Of a stretch of DNA of 64,000 bases, positions 43,709 through 52,488 are shown one piece after another. A program made the translations under genes and the position numbers. The notes beneath the pieces are model-generated. The model was not told where the DNA came from, ran no database searches, and saw only the letters and a program-made list of their open reading frames with translations. How positions within the stretch are numbered: the first letter of the stretch is position 1; each line of letters starts with the position of its first letter. The DNA lies in assembly GCA_030606215.1 (NCBI GenBank), contig JAUWGW010000002.1:1-64000 (forward strand), read 5' to 3'. This stretch comes from a bacterium (GTDB lineage: Bacteria; NPL-UPA2; JAUVJM01).

Positions 43709-44230
43709 ATGATGAGAATTACAGAGGCAAATGTAAAAAAATATGCCGGGAGATACAATGAACGGTATAAGAACGCTGATGAAATTATAGAAAAAGAAGT
43801 GAAAAAATGGCTTAAAAGTCAGCGTTATTTAGACAAAAAAAGGTTTCTGAAAATAGGACTGTGGAAGTCAAAGAGACAAAGAAAGAGATACGAAGACAAT
43901 GACGATTTGATGATAAGGGAAATTACTCGGTTTAGTTTTGCAGCAAAAAGCGAAGAAGCAAGAATTAAATCTCTTTTAGTTTTAAATGGCGTGTCTTATC
44001 CTGTTGCTTCTGCAATTTTACATTTTGCCTTTCCCAAGAAGTATCCCATAATGGATTTTAGAGTAATCTGGTCTCTTGGGTGGAAACAGCCAAAATACTA
44101 CACTTTTGATTTTTGGCAGAAGTATTGTCGCAAGTTGAACGAAATTTCAAAGAAAGTAGGGGAAGAAATTAGAACGGTTGATAAAGCACTTTGGAAACAT
44201 TCTAAGGAACAGCAAAAATACAAAAAATAG
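43709..44230 (+). CDS. hypothetical protein with HhH-glycosylase-like segment
   Basis: This 173-residue basic protein contains SLLVLNGVSYPVASAILHFAFP followed by YPIMDFRVIWSLG near residues 90-130, a pattern resembling a helix-hairpin-helix DNA-glycosylase-type core with a conserved Asp. I do not recognise a named family. ATG 43709 follows the decayed restriction genes by 155 bp and the gene abuts the next one, so the two look like a pair. Confidence 0.5.
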   Translation: MMRITEANVKKYAGRYNERYKNADEIIEKEVKKWLKSQRYLDKKRFLKIGLWKSKRQRKRYEDNDDLMIREITRFSFAAKSEEARIKSLLVLNGVSYPVASAILHFAFPKKYPIMDFRVIWSLGWKQPKYYTFDFWQKYCRKLNEISKKVGEEIRTVDKALWKHSKEQQKYKK

Positions 44231-44241
44231 TGGTGAAAGGT

Positions 44242-44685
44242 ATGAATATTTTAGACAAATTCGAGTGGTTGGCACGATACGGGTTTATCGATATTATATT
44301 TGGTCTGGGTGTAATTAGTTTCTTGGTGCGGTTGATTCGGAAAGCCTTCCCAACAAATTATGAGCATTTACATATAAACGTATCAATGGGTGGGCATGTT
44401 TCTATTCCACCAAATATAAGAGTATCTCAGTCATTTCTTATCCACTTGAGTAATGCTGGCACAACTAACTTATACATAGCACGAGCGTATTTTCGTGCCC
44501 AACAACCAAATTACTTTACAGAATACGAAGCACTTATTCGTCCTGGTCATTCAAATCGACAAACCACTTGGCTTGCACTTGAACAGCCAGTAAATCAACA
44601 GTTAATCGATAGGCGAGGCTGTGGCGTTCTCTATATTGAATACGCAGCATCAGGCAGGCAAGGAGTGCATAGGACAAAGGTGTGA
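44242..44685 (+). CDS. membrane-anchored hypothetical protein
   Basis: This protein of 147 residues from ATG 44242 (GTG 44230 also possible) has one N-terminal hydrophobic segment (FIDIIFGLGVISFLVRLI, about residues 15-32) followed by a beta-rich domain (FLIHLSNAGTTNLYIARAYFRA). Family unknown. It begins within 12 bp of the previous gene. The 44686-44837 gap to the convergent permease gene holds no clear feature. Confidence 0.5.
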   Translation: MNILDKFEWLARYGFIDIIFGLGVISFLVRLIRKAFPTNYEHLHINVSMGGHVSIPPNIRVSQSFLIHLSNAGTTNLYIARAYFRAQQPNYFTEYEALIRPGHSNRQTTWLALEQPVNQQLIDRRGCGVLYIEYAASGRQGVHRTKV

Positions 44686-44837
44686 CAAAATCAATAAACA
44701 TACATAAATAGTGAGTGGAGGGGTAGGGTAAAATTTACATTGGAAATTAAACTTGTGGACTTAGGTCTGGAATATAGATATACTCATTTGACTGTTGAAA
44801 TACAGTTCTAACGCTGTCCACAATGGTCAGCCAGATT

Positions 44838-46691
44838 CTATTCTCTTTTTCTTTTGCCGAGGAGGACTGCATCCCTTAATTCATCAATATTTTTTGCTTC
44901 GAGCCAGCTCTTTTCGAACTCAGTGTCCTGGGCAATCTGGGCAATGGCGGCTAAGGTTTTAAGGTGGAAATTACGCTCCTCTCTTGTTCCTAAGAGGACA
45001 AATACTGTGCTTACTAGAGGCGTTTCTTCATCAAAGATTATCCCGTCTTTACACCTTGCCAGAAGGATATCAAACTTTCCCTCACCGGGAACAATAATAT
45101 GGGGTATGGCTAAATTGGAAGCAATCACCGTAGAAGATTCCCTTTCTCTTTCCCAGAGGAGTTTGTAGAGTGTTTCTTCTTCCAGACCTATTCTTTTACT
45201 TAGAACCTGAGAGACTTTTTTGAAGAATTCATCCAGCGAGATACTTTCCTCAAAATCCAGAATCTGGCATTCATGTATTAACCTATCAAATCTATCCTCA
45301 GTAATCTCATCTCTTTCTCTGATTATTTCTCTCAATTCTCTTCTCAGGATACCTCTGGAGAGGCGTTGAGAGAGGAGTCGTTGAACAATATACGTTAGAC
45401 CTGATTCCCTGGATACCCTGGGACGGGCGTATGTTCCATACCAGATAAATGCTCCCAGGAGGAAAGAAACAGTGATGAGAAGGGAGATAAAACTGAATTC
45501 AAGGAGGAGAAAAAAGCCGCCCAGAATACCGAAGATTTGCATCCATGGATAGAGAGGCGCTCTGAACTTTGGGCGGTAATTTGGAATCTTACCTCCTCGC
45601 ATAATGATTACAGAGAGATTGACCAGGATGAATAGGAGAATCATCAATGCTGAAGCAACTTCTACAAGATGTTCCAGGTCAAGAAATAATATGACTATAA
45701 GCATGAAAAGACCTGTTGAGATTATTGAGTAATGCGGGGTTTTAAATCTTGAGTTTATCCTGCTGAAAAAAGCAGGGAACAGGTTATCCCTTGCCATAGC
45801 CATTGGATTGCGGGAGGCAGCGAGAATCCCGGCATTCGCTGTAGATATAAAAGCAAGAACCCCTGCGAAGGAAAGAAGTATTAACCCTGGAGTCCCGGCA
45901 AAAACTTTTGCTCCTAAGGAGATCGGGGTGTGAGTGGATTTCAGAGTTTCGGGTTCCAGTAAACCGACTGTAACAAAGACTACCGACGCATATAGGAACC
46001 CTGTTACAAGCCATGAGGCAATCATGGCTAAAGGGATTGTTTTCCCCGGATTCTTCACTTCCTCAGCCACACTTGCTATTTTTGTCAAGCCTCCGTAAGA
46101 TATGAAGACAAATCCTGCTGTGGAGAACAAAATTCCAAGTTTTTCCGGGACTATGGGGAAATATCTTTCCCCCTGCACTTTCGGCAATCCGCCTGCTAAG
46201 TATAAAAGCAGTAAACTCAAGAGAATGAGAACCATTCCGATCTGCATTCTTCCGGTCTCTTTCACACCAATAATGTTCAGGTAGATAAAGAAGAACAGAA
46301 GTACGCAGGCTATAAGTTTAACCTGGAGATAGGATATGCCGGGAATTAATAACTCAAAGAGCACGCCGAGACCAATAAGTGCGAATGCGCTCTTAAAACT
46401 TAGAGAAAACCAGTTAGAAATTCCGCCAAGAGTTCCCATAGGCGGGCCAAAACTTCTGTCAATGAAGAAATAAGTTCCTCCTGCCTTTGGCATAGCAGTG
46501 GAAAGTTCTGCCTTGCTCAGCATGGCAGGGAGGACAAAGAGCCCTGCTATGATGTAGGCGAGAAATGCTCCGGAACCGCATCTCTGGTAGGCAAAGGAGG
46601 GAAGAATGAAAAGACCGGAACTTATCATCGCTCCTGTAGCAATGGAGAAAATAGCAAGAAATCCTAATTCTTTCTTCAAAGTTCCTGCCAT
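44838..46691 (-). CDS. APC-family permease fused to PTS EIIA-like domain
   Basis: This 617-residue protein has an N-terminal amino acid/polyamine transporter of about 12 membrane segments (ATGAMISSGLFILPSFAY; PKAGGTYFFIDRSFGP; SYGGLTKIASVAEEVKNPGKTIP), a linker and a C-terminal PTS fructose/nitrogen-type EIIA domain (about 465-610) with the candidate phospho-His in ASNLAIPHIIVPGEG. EIIA would phospho-regulate transport. No EI or HPr is in the window. Confidence 0.88.
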   Translation of the reverse strand: MAGTLKKELGFLAIFSIATGAMISSGLFILPSFAYQRCGSGAFLAYIIAGLFVLPAMLSKAELSTAMPKAGGTYFFIDRSFGPPMGTLGGISNWFSLSFKSAFALIGLGVLFELLIPGISYLQVKLIACVLLFFFIYLNIIGVKETGRMQIGMVLILLSLLLLYLAGGLPKVQGERYFPIVPEKLGILFSTAGFVFISYGGLTKIASVAEEVKNPGKTIPLAMIASWLVTGFLYASVVFVTVGLLEPETLKSTHTPISLGAKVFAGTPGLILLSFAGVLAFISTANAGILAASRNPMAMARDNLFPAFFSRINSRFKTPHYSIISTGLFMLIVILFLDLEHLVEVASALMILLFILVNLSVIIMRGGKIPNYRPKFRAPLYPWMQIFGILGGFFLLLEFSFISLLITVSFLLGAFIWYGTYARPRVSRESGLTYIVQRLLSQRLSRGILRRELREIIRERDEITEDRFDRLIHECQILDFEESISLDEFFKKVSQVLSKRIGLEEETLYKLLWERERESSTVIASNLAIPHIIVPGEGKFDILLARCKDGIIFDEETPLVSTVFVLLGTREERNFHLKTLAAIAQIAQDTEFEKSWLEAKNIDELRDAVLLGKRKRE

Positions 46692-46753
46692 ACTTCAGGC
46701 CCCCTCCGCACTCATTATACAGGAGGTCAACGCAAGAGTGAAGTAGAATTTTC

Positions 46754-46782
46754 TCGACATAGGGTTCTTTTTAGGGTAAAAC
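46754..46782 (+). promoter_or_regulatory. weak promoter for the transketolase genes
   Basis: TCGACA (46754-46759), 17 bp, then TAAAAC (46777-46782), 40 bp before the start codon. The -10 matches four of six consensus bases. Confidence 0.35.
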
Positions 46783-46821
46783 TATTTCAGGCTTAATTAA
46801 CCGAAAGGAAAGGGGATTGGT

Positions 46822-47640
46822 ATGGAGATAGGGGAACTGAAGAAAAAAGCAAAAGCCATAAGAATTGACATTGTTAAAATGATTGGCACAGCCGGGAGTG
46901 GTCATCCGGGTGGGGCGCTTTCTTCTGCGGATTTGATGACGGTTCTCTATTTTGACCAGTTAAAGCATGACCCTAAAGACCCGTGGTGGAAAGATAGGGA
47001 TAGGGTAATCTTCTCAAAAGGACACAGCAGTGCCTTGCTTTACGCCTGTTTAGCGGAATCCGGTTATTTTCCGGTGGAAGATTTGTTGACTTTCAGGAAA
47101 TTAGGGTCGCTTCTGCAGGGACATCCTGCGAGAAATGGTCTTCCAGGGGTGGAAGTTTCTACCGGTTCCTTAGGTCAGGGGTTATCTGTGGGAGTAGGTA
47201 TGGCTTTAGGGTTAAGACAGAGCGGGAAAGATTCCAGAGTCTATGTCCTGCTCGGTGATGGAGAGTGTGATGAAGGGCAAATTTGGGAAGCGGCTATGGC
47301 TTCGGGGCACTACAAATTGGATAATCTCTGTGGTATCCTTGACTATAACCGTTTGCAGATAGATGGTTTTACTGAAGAAGTTATGAACCTGGAGCCGCTT
47401 GCTCAAAAGTGGCAGGATTTTGGCTGGGAGGTAATTAATATTGATGGGCATAATTGTGAGGAGATTATCTCTGCTTACAAGAAAGCAAAGACAGTTAAAG
47501 GGAAACCATCTCTTATCTTAGCGCAAACTATAAAAGGGAAAGGTGTTTCATATATGGAAAATGAAGCTATCTGGCATGGGAAAGCGCCAAAAAAGGAACA
47601 GATGGAGTCTGCAATAAAGGAGTTAGAGAAAGATGAGTAA
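46822..47640 (+). CDS. transketolase, N-terminal (thiamine-binding) subunit
   Basis: This 272-residue split transketolase subunit has the first-half landmarks GSGHPGGALSSADLM, KGHSSALLYACLAE, GSLGQGLSVGVGMALGLR and the ThDP motif GDGECDEGQIWEAAMASGHYKLDN. With the C-terminal subunit it moves two-carbon units between sugar phosphates. AAAGGGGA precedes ATG; it overlaps the partner gene by 8 bp. Confidence 0.93.
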   Translation: MEIGELKKKAKAIRIDIVKMIGTAGSGHPGGALSSADLMTVLYFDQLKHDPKDPWWKDRDRVIFSKGHSSALLYACLAESGYFPVEDLLTFRKLGSLLQGHPARNGLPGVEVSTGSLGQGLSVGVGMALGLRQSGKDSRVYVLLGDGECDEGQIWEAAMASGHYKLDNLCGILDYNRLQIDGFTEEVMNLEPLAQKWQDFGWEVINIDGHNCEEIISAYKKAKTVKGKPSLILAQTIKGKGVSYMENEAIWHGKAPKKEQMESAIKELEKDE

Positions 47641-48583
47641 AGATAGGGAAAACTGGAGAGGAAGTAGAGACGGGTTTGGTGAAGCTCTTGTCAAGTTAGG
47701 GGAGATTAATCCAAATGTTGTCGTTTTAACCTGCGATTTATCCGATTCTGTCCGGGCTGAATCCTTTAAAAAGAAATTCCCTGATAGGTTTTTCCAGTTT
47801 GGTGTAGCTGAACAGAATATGATGAGTATAGCCGCGGGGATGAGTCTTTCAGGTTATATCCCTTATGTCTGCACCTACGCTGTATTTTCTACCGGTCGCT
47901 GCTGGGAACAGTTGAGAATGAGCGTGTGTTATTCTGACTGCAATGTAAAAATAGAAGGTTCTCACGGCGGAATTCTGACTGGAGCTGACGGCGCAAGTCA
48001 TCAGGCGACTGAAGATATTGGGGCTATTAGAGTTATCCCGAACCTGAAGGTGGTAGTTCCGTGTGATGCTATTGAGGCAAGAAAAGCTACAATAGCCGCC
48101 GCTGATATTCCCGGACCTGTATATATTCGTGTGGGGAGAGAACCAATTCCTGTAATTACCACGGAGGAGACTCCCTTTGCTTTTGGAAAGGCACTTGTCT
48201 TGCGGGAGGGGAAAGATGTAACTGTAATTGCCTGCGGCGTGGAGGTGTATGAATCTTTACTGGCGGCTGAGGAACTAGAGAAGGAGGGGATAAGTGTAGG
48301 TGTTGTCAATTTGCATACCATAAAACCTCTGGATAGTGAAACAATCGTTAAGCTGGCGAAAGAAACAGGGGCAATTGTTACTGCTGAAGAGCATCAAGCA
48401 ATCGGTGGACTTGGTGGTGCAGTTGCCGAACTTCTGGGGCAGAGATATCCTGTGCCAATAGAGATTGTTGGAATTAAAGATAAGTTCGGAGTTTCCGGTC
48501 CGTCATGGGAGTTGATGAAGCATTTCGGTCTTACCTCTAATGAGATAAAAGAAGCAATCAGAAAAGTTCTTGATAGAAAATAG
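47633..48583 (+). CDS. transketolase, C-terminal (pyrimidine-binding) subunit
   Basis: This 316-residue subunit has VVLTCDLSDSVRAESFKKKFP, FGVAEQNMMSIAAGMSLSG (with the ThDP-activating Glu), GSHGGILTGADGASHQATED and the C-terminal VVNLHTIKPLDSETI. It completes the split enzyme and is followed 9 bp later by a sugar isomerase gene, suggesting a pentose-use operon. Confidence 0.93.
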   Translation: MSKDRENWRGSRDGFGEALVKLGEINPNVVVLTCDLSDSVRAESFKKKFPDRFFQFGVAEQNMMSIAAGMSLSGYIPYVCTYAVFSTGRCWEQLRMSVCYSDCNVKIEGSHGGILTGADGASHQATEDIGAIRVIPNLKVVVPCDAIEARKATIAAADIPGPVYIRVGREPIPVITTEETPFAFGKALVLREGKDVTVIACGVEVYESLLAAEELEKEGISVGVVNLHTIKPLDSETIVKLAKETGAIVTAEEHQAIGGLGGAVAELLGQRYPVPIEIVGIKDKFGVSGPSWELMKHFGLTSNEIKEAIRKVLDRK

Positions 48584-48592
48584 GGGAGAGAG

Positions 48593-49363
48593 ATGAATAA
48601 TAAAATAGCGGCACAACTCTATACATTGAGGGATTTCACGAAAACTCCAGAGGATATTGCAACCACGCTGAAGAAGGTTAGACAGATTGGTTACGAAGCA
48701 GTCCAGTTGTCTGCTTTAGGTCCGATTGATGTTCATGAACTTAAAAGAATCCTGGATGGGGAAGGGTTGACTGTATGTGTTACTCATGTGGACTATTTTA
48801 AAATGCGGGATGAGACCCAATCTGTTATTGACGAGCATAAGGTGCTTGAATGTAAGTTTGTTGCTGTAGGAGGCTTACCCCCTGAATACCGCAAGGATAT
48901 TGAAGGATACAGAAGATTTGCCAGGGAAGCTTCTCAGGTAGCAGAGAAACTCAAAAAGGAAGAGTTGATTTTTGGTTATCACAATCACAGCTTTGAACTG
49001 GAAAAGTTTGGTGGGAAAACTGCCCTTGAGGTGTTATTTGAGGAAAGTAATCCTGAAGTTTTTACTGCTGAGATGGATACTTACTGGATTCAACATGGCG
49101 GAGGTGACCCTGCTGAGTGGATTAGGAGGATGAAAGGAAGAATACCTCTGGTGCATTTCAAAGATATGGCTATATCCAATGGCAATCAGGTGATGGCAGA
49201 AGTTGGTGAGGGTAACCTGAACTGGGATGCTATACTGGAGGCTTGCCAATCGTCCGGAGTTTTATGGTATATTGTGGAGCAGGATACCTGTCAACGTGAC
49301 CCCTTTGACAGTCTCGCCATAAGTCTTAATAACCTCAAAAAAATGCTTGATGTCAGGAGATAA
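48593..49363 (+). CDS. sugar phosphate isomerase/epimerase family protein
   Basis: This 256-residue xylose-isomerase-like TIM barrel has AAQLYTLRDFTKTPEDIA, VTHVDYFKM, FGYHNHSFELEKF, AEMDTYWIQHGGGDPAEWI, LVHFKDM and the metal ligand Glu in WYIVEQDTCQRDPFD. The Glu/Asp/His set for a divalent metal is present. The substrate sugar is unknown. It is co-transcribed with the transketolase genes. Confidence 0.88.
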   Translation: MNNKIAAQLYTLRDFTKTPEDIATTLKKVRQIGYEAVQLSALGPIDVHELKRILDGEGLTVCVTHVDYFKMRDETQSVIDEHKVLECKFVAVGGLPPEYRKDIEGYRRFAREASQVAEKLKKEELIFGYHNHSFELEKFGGKTALEVLFEESNPEVFTAEMDTYWIQHGGGDPAEWIRRMKGRIPLVHFKDMAISNGNQVMAEVGEGNLNWDAILEACQSSGVLWYIVEQDTCQRDPFDSLAISLNNLKKMLDVRR

Positions 49364-49410
49364 ACACTGGTGTGGTCAATACTATTGGCCAGGGAGCCAC
49401 TGGGAAAGCA

Positions 49411-49510
49411 TCAAGGCGAAACTGTCTCTATAATTTTCTGTATTTCTTCCTGAAGCATATAGACAGAGATTGGGATTGCAATTGCCCGGTTTAAAAATTC
49501 ACCTGTGAGT
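49411..49510 (-). pseudogene. 3'-end fragment of a KdnA-like aminotransferase
   Basis: Read on the minus strand, GEFLNRAIAIPISVYMLQEEIQKIIETVSP matches the C-terminus of the intact aminotransferase at 52489 (GELLNRAIAIPISVYMTQKEIQKIIDAIAK). Upstream of it the frame becomes unrelated, so only the end of a second copy survives. It lies on the other side of the glycosidase from the intact gene. Confidence 0.8.
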
Positions 49511-49751
49511 TGGCCTGGTCGACATTTAAGTCCATGTTCTAAGAGATTAGAAAATCTATTAATATGTAATAATAAAGAGAAAGTGTTTACTCCTCAAGGT
49601 TTCTACAACCTCTGCCCATCAAACCCTGAGACAAGAAAGCATATTTTAAGTACAGTGGAAAGGAAGTAACCTTGATGGACAACATGCCATATAGTGAGTC
49701 CACGATCCAATAGAGAATACTCAGTACAATATTTTCCATAGTGACGGGGAT
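49511..49751. other. spacer with unrecognised coding remnant
   Basis: A plus-strand frame (ENLLICNNKEKVFTPQGFYN ... CPSNPETRKHILSTVERK, 49547-49669) is open without a start codon and looks like a gene's tail. The family is not recognised. Nothing else is seen. Confidence 0.3.
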
Positions 49752-52154
49752 TTATAACCGGCGTCTGTTTTCTGGGTAGGTTAGTGTGTATTTGCCGGGT
49801 TTCAAGTTTCTCTTCAACCCTTTGACTTTTAAATTACCTGTTGTTCCTTCAGGAACGGATATGTCCAGATTTATCTCTCTGTCTTTTCTTTTAAGTTTGA
49901 TTTCAATCTTTCCAGAGCGTGTCGGGAGTGTAAGATTCAGCCAATCAAGGTTCAAAAGTACGGGGCTTATTGAAAATCTCTCCCAGTTTGGAGTAAGCGG
50001 TTCCAGGCCTGCTAGAATATTCGTCAGGTAAACTACTGAGTGGGCACTCCAGGCGTGGCAGAGTGAGTTGTAGCCGGGGATTGGATTCCATATTTCATAG
50101 CAGGTTGTGGAACCTTCTTTCAGCATCTGTCCCCACCTTTGCCTTATGAAATCCACAATTTCTCTTTCATAACCACCGACCTTTTTTAAAGCATTCAGGA
50201 CATAAAAGTAGAAAAATGGAGTTGCCTCAATTATCTTTTTACTGGTTAGCGGAGGTTTTTTCATCGGAGGTAGTAAAATATCTTCAGCAAATTTTTTATG
50301 ACATTCTGGTTTCAACTCAAGGAGTATTGCAAAAGAATGTGTATGCTGACTTAACTTTTTAATTTGTTTTTTCTTTTTAAGGTCAAATCCGTCATAGAAG
50401 ACTTTATCTTTTTCAGACCAGAAATACTTTAAAATTTTCTTTTCCAGAACGGCAGCATCTTTCCGGTATTCGTTACCTTCCTTTCTTATAATTTTGCAGA
50501 TTTCAACCATCTGCCTCAACGTACTCAAATACAGGAAGTTGAAAAAAGCCGAGTAGCCGTTTTTGTATAATGGAGCCCAGTCAAAAAATACCCACCATTC
50601 AGGCATTGGTCCTAACATTCCGTTTTCTTTCACGTAATTCTGAAAAAATCTGAGCGCTTTCTGAATTTCGGAAAACTGTTCCTTCAGCAAACTTTTGTCT
50701 CCCGTATACCGATAATAATCCATGTGGGTGTGAATCCATGTGAGCGTAAAATCAGGCAGGATACAACCAACTGCCATCGTGGGGAAATGTCCATAAGTCA
50801 ACCCATTGGGTATTTGTGATTGACCTGCTTGCTTTACTCCTCTTCTGAAGAGCCTCATGTCACCGAAGAGGTGAAAGGTATTTGCACCCTGAACTCTGGC
50901 ATCTCCCCACCACTGGGTCTGCTCTCTCCAGGGGCAGTCAACATATGCATCAAGGGAACAGTTAATCTGGGTGCGGACACACATATTCCAGATTTTGTTT
51001 ATGGTTTCGTCCGAACAGTTAAATTCAGCCTTTTTCTTAAATGGATAACAGGTCTGCCTGACATAAAGGTGATAAAGTTTAAGAGGTTTTCTGATATTGC
51101 GAAAAGTTACTGCCAGGTATCTGAATCCGTGAACTGCAAAAGTTTCAAGGTTATTGTGGCCTTCTTTCAGAATAAACCTGTCTGAAAAGGCAACTTTGCA
51201 TCCTGTTTCTGGATCCTTCACGCAGAGCCATTCTCCTTCCAGAGATTCAGCGGTAGTGAAATCAATGACTTCTCCGCCTTTCCCTTCTGCTTTAATACCG
51301 AGGAAGCCGGCCACTTCCTCTCCAAAATCAATTATTAATGTAAGCCGCTTTTTTGAGGGGAAAGGCGGAATTCTGGTAGAGGATGAGTCCGGCTTCAACA
51401 TGTTTTTCTCATTTCTGACCCAGGTAGGGGTTTCGATTCCTCTTTGTTCTTTTAGGTAGATTTCAGTCAAATTACGTGTGTTCTTCCAGTCTGGAGAACA
51501 GTCACTGGAATAGATTTTAAGAACTGCCTTGAAATTCTTTATCTCTTCCTTCATCAAAGGAATTTCCCTCTCTTCCAGATTTAACCAGGGTAGGCAACCA
51601 ACCGGCCTGCAGACACCGTAAGTCCATCCGTCTTTCCCTTCCCTGATGTCATTGCCGGGAAGTTTCCATGGGTCTGCCAGATGCACATCAAAATTTTCCT
51701 GGTAGCCCATCTGAATGCTTCGTCTGATAGTGTCCTGCTTATGCCCGGGACATTTTTTCACCAGCCAGGTTTTTGGTTTTGTTCCGATGTCAATCCCGCT
51801 AATCTTGCCTGAAACCAATAGACCGCCAGCTCCTGCATATATTGATTGGAAAGTTCCGTGACCAAATTGATGGACTAAAACAGCAAGGACATTCTTCCCC
51901 CGTTTCAGGTGATGAGCAATGTTGACTCTGTCAAAGGGATAACTTTCCGGATAGCCGCGGGCAGGTCCATAGCAGACATAATTTCCGTTTACATAGAGTT
52001 TGTATCGTGAATCAGCCGTTACTTTTATTTCGGCTATGTCAGGGACTTTTTTCAAATTGAATTCTCTCCGTGCCATCATATATACATTCACATCATCAAA
52101 TCCATAAGAGCCATACCAGAGCCACCCGCATCCCCGAAACTCGTTGTTTTTCAT
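49752..52154 (-). CDS. GH78-like alpha-L-rhamnosidase family protein
   Basis: This roughly 800-residue protein has an N-terminal carbohydrate-binding beta domain (MARREFNLKKVPDIAEIKVTAD; YKLYVNGNYVCYGPARGYP), a beta-sandwich, then an (alpha/alpha)6 barrel with YVDCPWREQTQWWGDARVQG near residue 430 and SAHSVVYLTNILAGLEP near 725, as in bacterial rhamnosidases. It lacks an evident signal peptide. ATG 52154 is taken because the domain starts there; the frame extends to 52283 through a degraded segment. Specificity is not proven. Confidence 0.8.
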   Translation of the reverse strand: MKNNEFRGCGWLWYGSYGFDDVNVYMMARREFNLKKVPDIAEIKVTADSRYKLYVNGNYVCYGPARGYPESYPFDRVNIAHHLKRGKNVLAVLVHQFGHGTFQSIYAGAGGLLVSGKISGIDIGTKPKTWLVKKCPGHKQDTIRRSIQMGYQENFDVHLADPWKLPGNDIREGKDGWTYGVCRPVGCLPWLNLEEREIPLMKEEIKNFKAVLKIYSSDCSPDWKNTRNLTEIYLKEQRGIETPTWVRNEKNMLKPDSSSTRIPPFPSKKRLTLIIDFGEEVAGFLGIKAEGKGGEVIDFTTAESLEGEWLCVKDPETGCKVAFSDRFILKEGHNNLETFAVHGFRYLAVTFRNIRKPLKLYHLYVRQTCYPFKKKAEFNCSDETINKIWNMCVRTQINCSLDAYVDCPWREQTQWWGDARVQGANTFHLFGDMRLFRRGVKQAGQSQIPNGLTYGHFPTMAVGCILPDFTLTWIHTHMDYYRYTGDKSLLKEQFSEIQKALRFFQNYVKENGMLGPMPEWWVFFDWAPLYKNGYSAFFNFLYLSTLRQMVEICKIIRKEGNEYRKDAAVLEKKILKYFWSEKDKVFYDGFDLKKKKQIKKLSQHTHSFAILLELKPECHKKFAEDILLPPMKKPPLTSKKIIEATPFFYFYVLNALKKVGGYEREIVDFIRQRWGQMLKEGSTTCYEIWNPIPGYNSLCHAWSAHSVVYLTNILAGLEPLTPNWERFSISPVLLNLDWLNLTLPTRSGKIEIKLKRKDREINLDISVPEGTTGNLKVKGLKRNLKPGKYTLTYPENRRRL

Positions 52155-52286
52155 TTTTTCCAATTTATTTTGTTTTCCTCTTGAAAGAGTTTTCATAAGG
52201 CTCGGGGTTTTGTTAGGTATTCTTCTTGCATCGGTTTTCATCTGCAAGTTCACGTACCATTTTATAGACCAAGTCGTACGCAAATG

Positions 52287-52424
52287 TCAGTTCTTCAATA
52301 CTACAGTGGCCCTGTACGAAGTGGCTGTGATCTGTTCCTCCAAATTACTTCGCACCCACCCATAAATCGGGACTCGGTCTGGCTTGCGATGCTCAATGAC
52401 TTCTATGACTCGTTCTCTTGGATT
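52287..52424 (-). pseudogene. N-terminal fragment of a uroporphyrinogen decarboxylase-family protein
   Basis: Minus-strand frame NPRERVIEVIEHRKPDRVPI...GWVRSNLEEQI is the characteristic start of URO-D family proteins, some of which are corrinoid-linked methyltransferases. A stop codon replaces the start position, and the frame breaks after about 45 codons. A second unrelated open stretch (EELTFAYDLVYKMVRELADE) overlaps at about 52205-52300. It lies between kdnA and the glycosidase. Confidence 0.6.
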
Positions 52425-52488
52425 CTATTGTACAGGGAGTCACGTGACTATCCCAAAACTTTGCTTCAATTCTTTATTAAAGATATGG

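Noticed and set aside
40441-44837. Downstream copy of the tRNA-Gln 3' end as an island boundary
   Set aside because: I found no repeat of the T-arm/acceptor sequence after the Fic/R-M genes by eye.
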